Source of the DNA: Arthrobacter globiformis
GTDB lineage: Bacteria; Actinomycetota; Actinomycetes; Actinomycetales; Micrococcaceae
DNA length: 64,000 nt
Assembly (NCBI RefSeq): GCF_030817195.1
Contig: NZ_JAUSYZ010000001.1
Span: forward strand, 4,216,001 to 4,280,000
Direction: 5' to 3'
The position numbers and the translations under genes are program-made. Below are positions 32,493 through 41,045 of the stretch, one piece after another. The notes beneath the pieces were generated by a model. That model was given only the letters and a program-made list of their open reading frames with translations, was not told the origin of the DNA and did not search any database. The first letter of the stretch is position 1; each line of letters begins with the position of its first letter.

Positions 32493-32616
32493 TGACGCGC
32501 AATTGATCACGCAACGCGCAAATTTCCGCTCGCTACGGGTATTTCGGCCGCGCCGGGCATTATGCGCGTCGCAGGGTGCGGTGCGCGTCGCAGAGCAGGG
32601 CTTACGACGGCGGCCG

Positions 32617-33486
32617 TCAGCTGAGCGGCCGGCCAGCCATCCGCTCGAGGCGGCTGATGCGGTCCTGCATCGGCGGGTGCGTTGCGAACAGCTTGCTGAG
32701 CCCGCCGCCGCGGAACGGGTTGGCGATCATCAGGTGCGAGGCGTTGACCAGCCGCTGGTCCGGCGGGAGCGGTGCAGCCTGGACGCCCTGGTGGATCTTG
32801 CGCAGGGCGGAGGCGAGTGCCAGCGGATCGCCGGTGAGCTGCGAACCATCCTCGTCGGCGTCGTACTCCCGGGTACGGGAGATGGCAACCTGGATCAGTG
32901 AGGCTGCCAGCGGTGCCAGCAGCGCCATGGCGATGAGGGCCAGCGGGTTTGAATTGCGCCTGTCCCCGCCGCCAAAGAACAGCAGCATCTGCCCCACCGA
33001 GGTGATGACCCCGGCAACGGCCGCGGCCACGGACGAGGTCAGGATGTCGCGGTTGTAGACGTGCATGAGCTCGTGTCCGAGGACACCCCGCAGTTCCCGC
33101 GGTGTGAGGAGCTGCAGGATCCCCTCCGTGCAGCAGACGGCCGCGTTCTGCGGGTTCCGCCCGGTGGCGAAGGCGTTGGGCGCCATGGTGGGTGAGACGT
33201 AAATCCGCGGCATCGGCTGGCTGGCGCGGGCGGAGAGCTCCCCGACCATCTGGTACAGCTGCGGTGCCTGGGCTTCGGTGACGGGGTAGGCCTGCATGGA
33301 GCGGAGCGCGATCTTGTCGCTGTTCCAGTAGCCGTAGGCCGTGGTCCCGACGCCGATCAGCGCCATGATCAGGATCGGGGCCGAGCTGCGGGTATTGGCG
33401 GCAATGAGGGCGCCCAGGCCCAGCAGGATCGCCCACAGCACGCCGAAGAGCGCCGCCGTTTTCAGTCCGTTGTGGTGTTGGTGCAA
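32617..33486 (-). CDS. htpX: HtpX-type M48 membrane metalloprotease
   Basis: 289 residues. Two N-terminal helices (LFGVLWAILLGLGALIAA and ILIMALIGVGTTAYG), then a cytoplasmic zinc protease domain with HELMH (138-142), two further hydrophobic segments and a downstream REYDADEDG motif supplying the third ligand Glu. It degrades misfolded membrane proteins. The start is TTG at 33486 (LHQHHNG), as GGAGGAAAAA lies just upstream. A GTG 12 nt further up would place the Shine-Dalgarno inside the coding sequence. Confidence 0.92.
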   Translation of the reverse strand: MHQHHNGLKTAALFGVLWAILLGLGALIAANTRSSAPILIMALIGVGTTAYGYWNSDKIALRSMQAYPVTEAQAPQLYQMVGELSARASQPMPRIYVSPTMAPNAFATGRNPQNAAVCCTEGILQLLTPRELRGVLGHELMHVYNRDILTSSVAAAVAGVITSVGQMLLFFGGGDRRNSNPLALIAMALLAPLAASLIQVAISRTREYDADEDGSQLTGDPLALASALRKIHQGVQAAPLPPDQRLVNASHLMIANPFRGGGLSKLFATHPPMQDRISRLERMAGRPLS

Positions 33487-33526
33487 TTTTTCCTCCACAG
33501 CTCAGAAGTCGGAACCGGCACCGCCG

Positions 33527-34798
33527 CTACGGAACGGGATTCCGCGCGTCGTACTTCAGGAAACCGGATTGCCACCGCGCCACCATCCAGGCCACCACGA
33601 TGCACAGGGTGCCGCCCAGCAGCAGGACCCAGCCCTCACTCAGAATTTTAGTGCCGACGCCTGCCAGCATGTCACCGAGCCGCGGCCCTCCGGCGACCAC
33701 CACGATGAAGACGCCCTGAAGCCGGCCGCGCAGGTGGTCGGGGGTGGCGGCCTGCAGGATGGTGGTGCGGAAGACGGCACTCACCGAGTCTGCAATGCCC
33801 GCCAGGCCGCAGCATATCGCCGCCGGAACCAGCCAGAAGGTCACGCCGCCGGAGCCGGACCGCCCGGCCAGCACCACCACGAGGCCGAACGCTGCAAAAG
33901 AAGCGCCCCAGCCCATGACCGACCAGGCCACCGCACTCCCCTGCCGCCGCACCGCGCCGAGCGGTCCGGAAAACAGGCCGGCGAGGAAGGCGCCCACCGC
34001 GACGGACGCCAGCAGGATGCCCACCGTGGCTTCCCCGCCGCCGATCATGAGGGCCCCGATGGCCGGCAGCAGTGCACGCGGCTGGGCGAGGATCATCGCG
34101 ATGAGGTCGAGGATGAACGTCATCCGCAGGTTGGGCCGGGTGCCCAGGAACCGGAAGCCCTCCACGACTGACCGCACCCCGGCCCGGCCCGCCGCCTCGC
34201 CGGGCGGCATGGGGGGAAGTTTCAGCAGGGCCCAGAAGGCAAAGACGAAGCTGACCACGTCCAGCGTGTACGTCCACCCGAAGCCGACGCTGGCCACCAG
34301 GACACCGGCGAGCAGCGGCCCCGCCGTCATGGACAGCCCGAACGTCACCATGTTCAGTGCGTTGGCGGCCGGCAGGAGCTCTTTCCGCAGCAGCGCGGGA
34401 ATGATGGCGCTGCGGGCAGGCTGGTTGATCGCCTGGGCACCGCTTTGCACGGCCACGAGGGCGTACAGCAGCCACACATTGCCCACCTGCAGCCACGCCT
34501 GAAGGGCGAGCCCGCCGGTGGTCAGCCACAGCACCGCGGACGACAGAAGCGCCACCGTCCGGCGGTCATGGGAGTCGGCGATGGATCCGCCGAGCAGGCC
34601 GCCCAGCACCAGCGGCACCAGGGCAAAGATGCTGAGCAGCCCGACGTACAGGCTGTCCTGGGTGAGCCGGTATACCTCCAGGCCCACCGCCACGAGGGTG
34701 AGCTGGCTGCCCACATTGGAGACCGCCGACCCCAGCCAAAGCCGCCTGAAATCTGGGCTCTCGCGCAGCGGAGTGATGTCAGCCAGAAGTTTTCCCAC
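33527..34798 (-). CDS. MFS exporter, EntS/MFS_3-like
   Basis: 423 residues, 12 helices. The first loop is GSIADSHDRRTV, and there is RTTILQAATPDHLRGRLQGVF before helix 10, the pattern of the enterobactin exporter (EntS) group. Substrate not known. It starts with GTG at 34798, and TAGAGT 6 nt upstream marks a leaderless start. It is divergent from the fur-katA pair and shares their regulatory region, so Fur control is possible. Confidence 0.88.
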   Translation of the reverse strand: MGKLLADITPLRESPDFRRLWLGSAVSNVGSQLTLVAVGLEVYRLTQDSLYVGLLSIFALVPLVLGGLLGGSIADSHDRRTVALLSSAVLWLTTGGLALQAWLQVGNVWLLYALVAVQSGAQAINQPARSAIIPALLRKELLPAANALNMVTFGLSMTAGPLLAGVLVASVGFGWTYTLDVVSFVFAFWALLKLPPMPPGEAAGRAGVRSVVEGFRFLGTRPNLRMTFILDLIAMILAQPRALLPAIGALMIGGGEATVGILLASVAVGAFLAGLFSGPLGAVRRQGSAVAWSVMGWGASFAAFGLVVVLAGRSGSGGVTFWLVPAAICCGLAGIADSVSAVFRTTILQAATPDHLRGRLQGVFIVVVAGGPRLGDMLAGVGTKILSEGWVLLLGGTLCIVVAWMVARWQSGFLKYDARNPVP

Positions 34799-34804
34799 CC
34801 GGCA

Positions 34805-34810
34805 ACTCTA
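34805..34810 (-). promoter_or_regulatory. -10 element for the leaderless MFS_3 mRNA
   Basis: TAGAGT on the minus strand, 6 nt before the GTG at 34798. Confidence 0.5.
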
Positions 34811-34834
34811 GCCTCAGCAGGAACTTAGTCTCGC

Positions 34835-34859
34835 CTTATTGTGATCTAGTCAAAATAAG
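34835..34859. promoter_or_regulatory. Candidate Fur/PerR-type operator
   Basis: CTTATT (34835-34840) and AATAAG (34854-34859) form an AT-rich dyad separated by 13 bp, ending 15 nt before the Fur start. It is the only AT-rich palindrome in the region and lies between the divergent MFS and Fur genes. Autoregulation is inferred. Confidence 0.5.
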
Positions 34860-34874
34860 TGTTTCAATGGACTC

Positions 34875-35348
34875 ATGACCGATCACCCGGAAAGCCACGA
34901 AGCATGGGCCGCGGCCCTGCGCGCCCACGGCCGCCGGGTGACCAAGCAGCGGCTGGCGGTCCTGGCCGCCGTCGAGCATCACCCGCACTCCCCGGCGGAA
35001 AACATCCTTGCGGCTGCCCGCGAGGAACTGCCGGAACTGACGGCGCAGTCCGTGTACGTGGTGTTGGGCGATCTCACTGACCTGCAGATGCTGCGCAGAT
35101 TCGAACCTCCGCATTCCCCGGCGCTGTATGAGACGCGGGTGGGCGACAACCACCACCACGCGATCTGCATCAGCTGCGGGCGGGTGGAGGACGTCGACTG
35201 CGCTGTCGGCCATGCCCCGTGCCTGACCCCGCACTGGAACGAGGATTCCCACCCCATGACCATCCAGATCGCGGATGTCATGTACCAGGGGATCTGCGGA
35301 GAGTGCCAGCGGGCCCAAAAACTTCCTGCAAACGTAAATGACAAGTAA
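34875..35348 (+). CDS. furA: Fur-family metal/peroxide-sensing regulator
   Basis: 157 residues. A winged-helix (RVTKQRLAVLAAVEHHPHSPAENIL, given in short as KQRLAVLAAVEHHPHSPAEN) is followed by VYVVLGDLTDLQMLRRF. The metal sites include NHHHAICISCG and a later CGECQ, the two CXXC pairs of a structural zinc. Being 18 nt before a catalase, it corresponds to the FurA/PerR-type regulator of actinobacterial fur-kat operons, most likely sensing peroxide through iron. Confidence 0.9.
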   Translation: MTDHPESHEAWAAALRAHGRRVTKQRLAVLAAVEHHPHSPAENILAAAREELPELTAQSVYVVLGDLTDLQMLRRFEPPHSPALYETRVGDNHHHAICISCGRVEDVDCAVGHAPCLTPHWNEDSHPMTIQIADVMYQGICGECQRAQKLPANVNDK

Positions 35349-35366
35349 TTAAGAAATAGGAGAACA

Positions 35367-36848
35367 ATGACTGCAATTTCGACGACCCAGTCAGGTGCCC
35401 CGGTTACGTCCGACGCCCATTCCAAGGCTGTCGGCGCTGACGGCGCCATCATCCTCACGGACCACTACCTCGTGGAGAAGCTCGCCCAGTTCAACCGCGA
35501 GCGGGTTCCGGAGCGTGTGGTGCACGCCAAGGGCGGCGGCGCATTCGGCACGTTCAAGGCCACCGAGGACATCTCCAAGTACACCAAGGCAGCGTTCCTG
35601 CAGCCCGGCGTGGAGACCGAGATGCTGATCCGTTTCTCCTCCGTCGCGGGCGAGAACGGTTCCCCCGACACCTGGCGGGACCCCCGCGGGTTCGCGGTGA
35701 AGTTCTACACGTCCGAGGGCAACTACGACCTCGTGGGCAACAACACCCCGGTGTTCTTCATCCGCGACGGCATCAAGTTCCCGGACTTCATCCACTCCCA
35801 GAAGCGCCTGCCCGGCACGCACCTGCGTGACGCCGACATGCAGTGGGACTTCTGGACCCTGTCGCCCGAGTCCGCCCACCAGGTCACCTGGCTGATGGGT
35901 GACCGCGGCCTGCCCGCCTCCTGGCGCGAAATGCAGGGCTACGGCTCGCACACCTACCAGTGGATCAACGCCGAAGGCGAGCGCTTCTGGGTCAAGTACC
36001 ACTTCAAGTCCAACCAGGGCGTGAAGTCCATGACCAGCGAGCAGGCCGAGCAGCTGGCCGGCTCGGATGCGGACTTCTACATCCGCGACCTGTCCGAGAA
36101 CATTGAAGCCGGCAACTTCCCGTCCTGGGACCTGCACGTGCAGGTCATGCCGTACGAGGATGCCAAGACCTACCGCTTCAACCCGTTCGACCTGACCAAG
36201 GTGTGGCCGCACGCGGACTACCCGCTGATCAAGGTGGGCACCATGGAACTGAACCGGAACCCGGAGAACTACTTCGCGCAGATCGAACAGGCCACCTTCG
36301 CGCCGTCGAACTTCGTGCCCGGCATCGCCGCGTCCCCGGACAAGATGCTGCAGGCCCGCATCTTCTCCTACGCGGACGCACACCGCTACCGCGTTGGCAC
36401 CAACCACGCCCAGATCCCGGTGAACCAGCCCAAGAACCAGGTCAACAACTACAGCCAGGACGGCGCAGGACGCTTCCTGTTCAACGCTCCTTCCGTGCCG
36501 GTCTACGCACCGAACACGCTGGGTGGCCCGGCTGCGGTTGAGCCGGCTGTTGCCGGCGGCGGCTGGGAGAACGACGGCGAGCTGACGCACGCCGCGCACT
36601 CCCTGCACGCCGAGGACGGCGACTTCGTCCAGGCCGGCACGCTGTACCGCGAGGTCTACAACGACGGCGAAAAGGCCCGCTTCCTGGACACCATCACCGG
36701 TGCAGTGGGCGGCGTGAAGCGCGCCGACATCAAGGAACGCGCCATCCAGTACTGGACCTACGTCGACGCCGAACTCGGCGCCAAGCTCCGCGCAAACCTC
36801 GGCGCAGCACCGCTCTCCGACGCTGAAGCCGCCAACAAGATCGGCTAA
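35367..36848 (+). CDS. katA: Monofunctional heme catalase
   Basis: 493 residues, small-subunit type. His53 in RVVHAKGGGAFG and Asn126 in VGNNTPVFF form the distal heme site, and Tyr335 in RIFSYADAHRYRVG is the proximal ligand. RDPRGFAVKFY is the family signature. It converts hydrogen peroxide to water and oxygen in the cytoplasm. It is 18 nt after fur, preceded by AGGAG, and probably co-transcribed with it. Confidence 0.97.
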   Translation: MTAISTTQSGAPVTSDAHSKAVGADGAIILTDHYLVEKLAQFNRERVPERVVHAKGGGAFGTFKATEDISKYTKAAFLQPGVETEMLIRFSSVAGENGSPDTWRDPRGFAVKFYTSEGNYDLVGNNTPVFFIRDGIKFPDFIHSQKRLPGTHLRDADMQWDFWTLSPESAHQVTWLMGDRGLPASWREMQGYGSHTYQWINAEGERFWVKYHFKSNQGVKSMTSEQAEQLAGSDADFYIRDLSENIEAGNFPSWDLHVQVMPYEDAKTYRFNPFDLTKVWPHADYPLIKVGTMELNRNPENYFAQIEQATFAPSNFVPGIAASPDKMLQARIFSYADAHRYRVGTNHAQIPVNQPKNQVNNYSQDGAGRFLFNAPSVPVYAPNTLGGPAAVEPAVAGGGWENDGELTHAAHSLHAEDGDFVQAGTLYREVYNDGEKARFLDTITGAVGGVKRADIKERAIQYWTYVDAELGAKLRANLGAAPLSDAEAANKIG

Positions 36849-36864
36849 CAGCACCAGATAGCAA

Positions 36865-36918
36865 CAGGAACCCTGCCACGGCACAGTGACCCGTTCACGG
36901 CCGCGGCGGGGTTTCCTG
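36865..36918 (+). terminator. Terminator of the fur-katA operon
   Basis: CAGGAACCCTGCC pairs with GGCGGGGTTTCCTG (one bulge) about 17 nt past the katA stop. Confidence 0.6.
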
Positions 36919-36987
36919 CGTCTTGGCAACGCAGGCTGAGCCGGCCCCGGCCCCGGCGCCGAGGCCGGCTTCCCCGCTGCAGGACGA

Positions 36988-36993
36988 TATAGT
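36988..36993 (+). promoter_or_regulatory. -10 element for leaderless pyruvyltransferase-like mRNA
   Basis: TATAGT 7 nt before the ATG at 37001. Confidence 0.5.
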
Positions 36994-37000
36994 CATCAGC

Positions 37001-38227
37001 ATGCAGTCGGGTCCCATTTATCTGATCGGCCCTTCGGGCAACCCCAATTTTGGCGACGAGTTCATCGCCGCCGCATGGCTGAAATACCTTGCCGAAGTGC
37101 GGCCGGACGCCGACGTCTGGCTCGACTGCCCGCAGCCGGGCCTGGCGCAGGTCCTTTTCGATGGACTGCACCCGCGCCTGCGCGTCACCAACACCGTGTG
37201 GCGGCTGGTGCACGAGACCGCTGAACTGCCACTGGAGGACGCAGCGGAGATTATCAGGGCCCGCGTCACCGGCCTGGGCTCCCCCTCCTACGATCTAGGC
37301 CTCCTCAAGCTGCGGGAAGCCGAGTCCCTGCACCTCATCGGCGGCGGCTTCATCAATGAGAACTGGTCCCACCACGTCGGACTCGTAGTGGCGATGCGTG
37401 CCGTGCACGGGATGACGGGCGCCCGCCTCATCGCTACCGGCCAGGGACTCATGCCCGCACTGACCTCTGCCCCGGCCGAATTGCCCCTGTTCCAGGACTT
37501 TGCGCACGCGGCGGCCCGGGACGAAGCCGGCGCGGTGGCCTACGGGATCACCCAGGAGCTGGACGACGCCTTCCTGGGCGTCACCGCTGAATTGGCGCGT
37601 TCCACCGCCGAACCCGGCCTCTACGTCTGCATCCAAAGCGACACTGCCGATCCGGAGCGGTTCGGAACGGCCGTGGATCTGGCGAGGGCCGCCGTCGAAA
37701 AGGCCGTGGCCGGCGGAACCAAGGCCTTTTACGTGGAAGCCATCCCTGGCGCCGACCGCGTCGCCTACGAACAGCTGGCGGACCTCATTCCGGAAGAACG
37801 GTTCCTGCCGTTCCTGCACATCTGGGCCCACGGCCTTCCGCTGTCCGCCGACCAGACATGGGTAACCAGCCGCTTCCACTTCCACCTGCTGGCAGCGTCG
37901 GCAGGGGCCCGCGGCCTCGCCGTCGGTATGAAGAAGGGGTACTACGACGTCAAGCACGAGTCGCTGGCCTCACTGGGCAGCGGCTGGTCGCTCGCGCTGG
38001 ATGGTGAGGACCCCGGAATCCCTGAGAGCCGGGGTTCGCTGCGCGACGAGCTGCCGGCCCTTATCGCACGCAAGCGTGCCGAGGCGGATAAAATCTATCC
38101 GCCGCTGCCGGGCCAGTCCGCGTCCGAGACGCCGGGACCCCCGACGGCCGGGTCGCTTAAGGCCAGGCTGTTTAACAAGGCACTCGCGGCACCGCGGCGT
38201 AACAAGATTCGGCCCGGAGCGCTCTGA
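37001..38227 (+). CDS. Polysaccharide pyruvyl transferase-like protein
   Basis: 408 residues with the fold markers of the polysaccharide pyruvyltransferase family: IGPSGNPNFGDEFIA near the N-terminus, HLIGGGFINENW, RLIATGQGLMPA and, near the C-terminus, WVTSRFHFHLLAASAGARGLAVGMKKGYY. These proteins usually add pyruvate ketals to surface sugars using PEP. Sugar and linkage are unknown. It starts with ATG at 37001, predicted leaderless, and is followed after only 7 nt by a large membrane protein, with which it forms a two-gene unit. Confidence 0.82.
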   Translation: MQSGPIYLIGPSGNPNFGDEFIAAAWLKYLAEVRPDADVWLDCPQPGLAQVLFDGLHPRLRVTNTVWRLVHETAELPLEDAAEIIRARVTGLGSPSYDLGLLKLREAESLHLIGGGFINENWSHHVGLVVAMRAVHGMTGARLIATGQGLMPALTSAPAELPLFQDFAHAAARDEAGAVAYGITQELDDAFLGVTAELARSTAEPGLYVCIQSDTADPERFGTAVDLARAAVEKAVAGGTKAFYVEAIPGADRVAYEQLADLIPEERFLPFLHIWAHGLPLSADQTWVTSRFHFHLLAASAGARGLAVGMKKGYYDVKHESLASLGSGWSLALDGEDPGIPESRGSLRDELPALIARKRAEADKIYPPLPGQSASETPGPPTAGSLKARLFNKALAAPRRNKIRPGAL

Positions 38228-38234
38228 ACCCACC

Positions 38235-40274
38235 ATGCTTGATTGGCTTTTCGGGCTGGCCTCCTCGGCCCCGACCGTCCTGTTCCTGACCGCCGCATTT
38301 TTCCTGCCGGGACTCCTGGTTCTGCTGCCGCTAAAGCCGGGCTGGCCGGCGGCCGTCGCGCTCAGTCCGGCCGTCACCCTGCTGATGTATCTGGCCGGCA
38401 GTTTCCTGGCGGCCGCCGTTGGCCTGCCATGGAACGCCGGCACTGCAGCGCTTGTTGCCCTGCCGCTGGTCGTCGCCGCCTGGCTGGCCGGCAGGCGGTT
38501 CGCCTTTGGAACGCCGCTGTGGCCTGAAGGCCTGGGCCTGCCGGCGACACTGGCGGTGGCCGCGGGGGTTGCCGTCGGAGCCGGGGTGACCTGCCTGGCC
38601 ATCCTCCGCGGAATCGGGGACCCTGCCACTGCCTCACAGGGCTGGGACCCGGTCTTCCACCTGAACGCGTTGCGGTGGATCCAGGAAAGCGGCAAGGCCA
38701 CCCCGTGGAGCATCGCCCCCATTTTCGGCGCTGGCACCGCCACCTATTACCCCGCAGGCTGGCATGGCGCTGTGGCCCTCATTCCGGGCAGTGTGGCGGA
38801 AGCGGCCAACTTGTCCTCGATCGTCATCGGCGGGCTGATCTGGCCGGCCGGCCTGGCCTTCCTGGCCACAGCCGTGCTGCCGCGGCACCCTGCGGCCTGG
38901 GCGCTGACGCCGCTGATCGGGGCCTCCTTCGTCAGCTTCCCCTTCTCGCAGCTCCTCCGCAGCGGCCAGTGGCCCAACGGCCTGGCCACCGCCCTTGTGC
39001 CGGCAACCCTGGCCGTGGCCGTCCTGCTGCTGCGCCGCCTGACGTCCGCCGGACGGGCTGAAACGCCGGCCCGGGAAAAGATCCTGCTGGCAGCCATCCT
39101 TCTCGCCCTCCTCGGCGGCTGTGCCGCGGCGCACCCCAGTGCCCTGTTTGCCACAGACGTCGCGCTTCTGCCCTTTGTGGCCGCCCGCTTCCTGCCGCTG
39201 CTCGTGCGCGGCGTGCGGCGCCGTCCCCTGCTTACGCTGGGGGCTGTGCTGGCGGCGGCAGTGCTTGCCACAGCGGCATGGTCGGGGCTGGCCAACTCAC
39301 GCCTGCTGGCGGGTGTCATGGCCTACCGCCGGGCCGTGCGGGCCGTGGTCCCGGACTCCCTGAACCTTGCGTTCTTCGATCTGCCGCGCTTTCCGGCCCT
39401 CTCCCCGCCCGCGCCGGACGACTTCAACATGGCCGTGGGGCTGCTGGTGATTCTTGGCGCGGTGGTAGCCGTTTTTGTCAGGGAAGCGAGGCCGCTCGCC
39501 GTCGCCTGGCTGGCTTTCGTGGGGCTCTATGTGCTGGCTGCGGGACCGGAAAACGGGCTGCGGTGGCTGACAGGCGTGTGGTACAAGGACACCCAGCGGA
39601 TCGCGCCGTTCATTGCCATGACGGGGAGCCTGCTGGCGGCCCTGGCCATTGCCGTGGTGACGGGTGCCCTAGTGCGGGCAGTGGTCCGGGCCCTGTCCTC
39701 CCGGCTTCCACGGGAAAACACATCAGGACGGTGGCCCGTTCCCGCCATCCTCTTCACCGTGGCCGTGGTCGCGGTCACGGGTGCGCTTTACGTCGGTTCC
39801 GGAAGCTACCGGTCAGTGGAACGCGTGGCGGTGGCCGCACAGAACTATGCTGTCTCGAACAATCCGGGAACCGGCGTGCTATCCAGCGGAGAACAGGCCT
39901 TTATCGAGCGGTCGGGTGCCATGCTGCCTGCAGATGCGGTGGTGATCGGGGATCCGTTCAACGGCGAAACGTACTTCTATGCGCTGACGGGGCGGCATGT
40001 TGTCTACACCCAGCTGGGTGCACCAACGGCCGGCAGCGCTGCCAAGGAACTGCTCCGCACAGGCTTCAACCGGCTGGCAACAGACCCTGCGATCTGTGAG
40101 GCGGTGCGCAAGGTCGGCGCCACCTACTTCTACGAGGACGCCCCCGGCACGTCGCACGGCAGCGTCAGCCTGAGCCGGTGGCCGGGCTTCTACAACGTCC
40201 CCACGGACCGGGGCTTTGAAAAAGTGGCTTCTGCAGCGGGCCGCACGCTGTACCGCATCACGGCCTGCCGCTGA
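38235..40274 (+). CDS. Large polytopic membrane protein (DUF6541-like)
   Basis: 679 residues, at least 12 hydrophobic helices and a C-terminal outer domain of about 160 residues. A first loop with GWDPVFHLNALRWIQESG and a mid-protein AHPSALFATDVALLPF resemble the actinobacterial membrane proteins grouped as DUF6541, thought to be GT-C-like enzymes of envelope polysaccharides. The ATG at 38235 is 7 nt after the pyruvyltransferase-like gene, so the two probably act on the same glycan. Function not proven. Confidence 0.75.
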   Translation: MLDWLFGLASSAPTVLFLTAAFFLPGLLVLLPLKPGWPAAVALSPAVTLLMYLAGSFLAAAVGLPWNAGTAALVALPLVVAAWLAGRRFAFGTPLWPEGLGLPATLAVAAGVAVGAGVTCLAILRGIGDPATASQGWDPVFHLNALRWIQESGKATPWSIAPIFGAGTATYYPAGWHGAVALIPGSVAEAANLSSIVIGGLIWPAGLAFLATAVLPRHPAAWALTPLIGASFVSFPFSQLLRSGQWPNGLATALVPATLAVAVLLLRRLTSAGRAETPAREKILLAAILLALLGGCAAAHPSALFATDVALLPFVAARFLPLLVRGVRRRPLLTLGAVLAAAVLATAAWSGLANSRLLAGVMAYRRAVRAVVPDSLNLAFFDLPRFPALSPPAPDDFNMAVGLLVILGAVVAVFVREARPLAVAWLAFVGLYVLAAGPENGLRWLTGVWYKDTQRIAPFIAMTGSLLAALAIAVVTGALVRAVVRALSSRLPRENTSGRWPVPAILFTVAVVAVTGALYVGSGSYRSVERVAVAAQNYAVSNNPGTGVLSSGEQAFIERSGAMLPADAVVIGDPFNGETYFYALTGRHVVYTQLGAPTAGSAAKELLRTGFNRLATDPAICEAVRKVGATYFYEDAPGTSHGSVSLSRWPGFYNVPTDRGFEKVASAAGRTLYRITACR

Positions 40275-40275
40275 T

Positions 40276-40321
40276 TTCCACATAGGCACGGCTTCCACAT
40301 AGGCGGGCGTTCCACATAGGC
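40276..40321 (+). repeat. Three 17-bp-spaced copies of TTCCACATAGGC
   Basis: TTCCACATAGGC at 40276-40287, 40293-40304 and 40310-40321, immediately after the stop of the membrane protein. Function unknown, possibly a simple tandem duplication. Confidence 0.75.
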
Positions 40322-40355
40322 GGATGCGGCCGTGGCCGGAGGCGCCGGCAAACCC

Positions 40356-40361
40356 TAGGCT
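40356..40361 (+). promoter_or_regulatory. -10 element for leaderless DUF2461 mRNA
   Basis: TAGGCT 6 nt before the ATG at 40368. Confidence 0.45.
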
Positions 40362-40367
40362 TCATCC

Positions 40368-41003
40368 ATGAGCACATTCGAGGGCATCCCCGCCGCGGCA
40401 GCGAAGTTCTACGCTGAGCTGGAGGAGAACAACAACCGCGACTGGTGGCAGGCCCATTCCGCGGTGTACCAGGAATCCGTCAAGGGCCCGCTCCAGGCCC
40501 TCCTCGCCGACCTTGAGCCGCGCTTTGGCCCAGGCAAGATTTTCCGTCCCAACCGTGACGTCCGCTTCTCCCCGGACAAGTCCCCCTACAAGATCGCCCA
40601 GGGGGCCTTCGCCTCCTACCAGGAAGGTGTGGGCTACTACCTCCAGATCAGCGCAGACGGCCTGCTTGTTGGCGGCGGCTACCACTCGCATTCACCCGCG
40701 CAGCTGGTCCGCTACCGGAATTCCGTGGACGCGGGGAACACCGGCGAACAGCTGCAGCACATCGTGGATGCCATCGCGGCCGGCGGATTCGCCATCGAAG
40801 GCGAGAAACTGAAAACCGTGCCGCGGGGCTTTCCCAAGGACCATCCCCGCGCCGAGCTGCTGAAGCACAAGTCCCTCTCCGCCGGCGTCACCCTTGGGGA
40901 GCCCGAATGGCTCGGCTCAGCGGAGGCGGAACGCGAGATTGCCACCCGCTGGGAACAGCTCCGCCCGCTGGTGGACTGGGTGGGGAGGCATGCCGCCCCG
41001 TAA
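40368..41003 (+). CDS. DUF2461 family protein
   Basis: 211 residues. It has the pattern of DUF2461/TIGR02453: FYAELEENNNRDWWQAHSAVY, FRPNRDVRFSPDKSPYK, then YYLQISADGLLVGGG. The function of the family is unknown. The gene has a TAGGCT box 6 nt before the ATG. Confidence 0.9.
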   Translation: MSTFEGIPAAAAKFYAELEENNNRDWWQAHSAVYQESVKGPLQALLADLEPRFGPGKIFRPNRDVRFSPDKSPYKIAQGAFASYQEGVGYYLQISADGLLVGGGYHSHSPAQLVRYRNSVDAGNTGEQLQHIVDAIAAGGFAIEGEKLKTVPRGFPKDHPRAELLKHKSLSAGVTLGEPEWLGSAEAEREIATRWEQLRPLVDWVGRHAAP

Positions 41004-41045
41004 CAGCACCACCAGCGGGCGGTCGCCCACGTGGATCGGGTCCGG

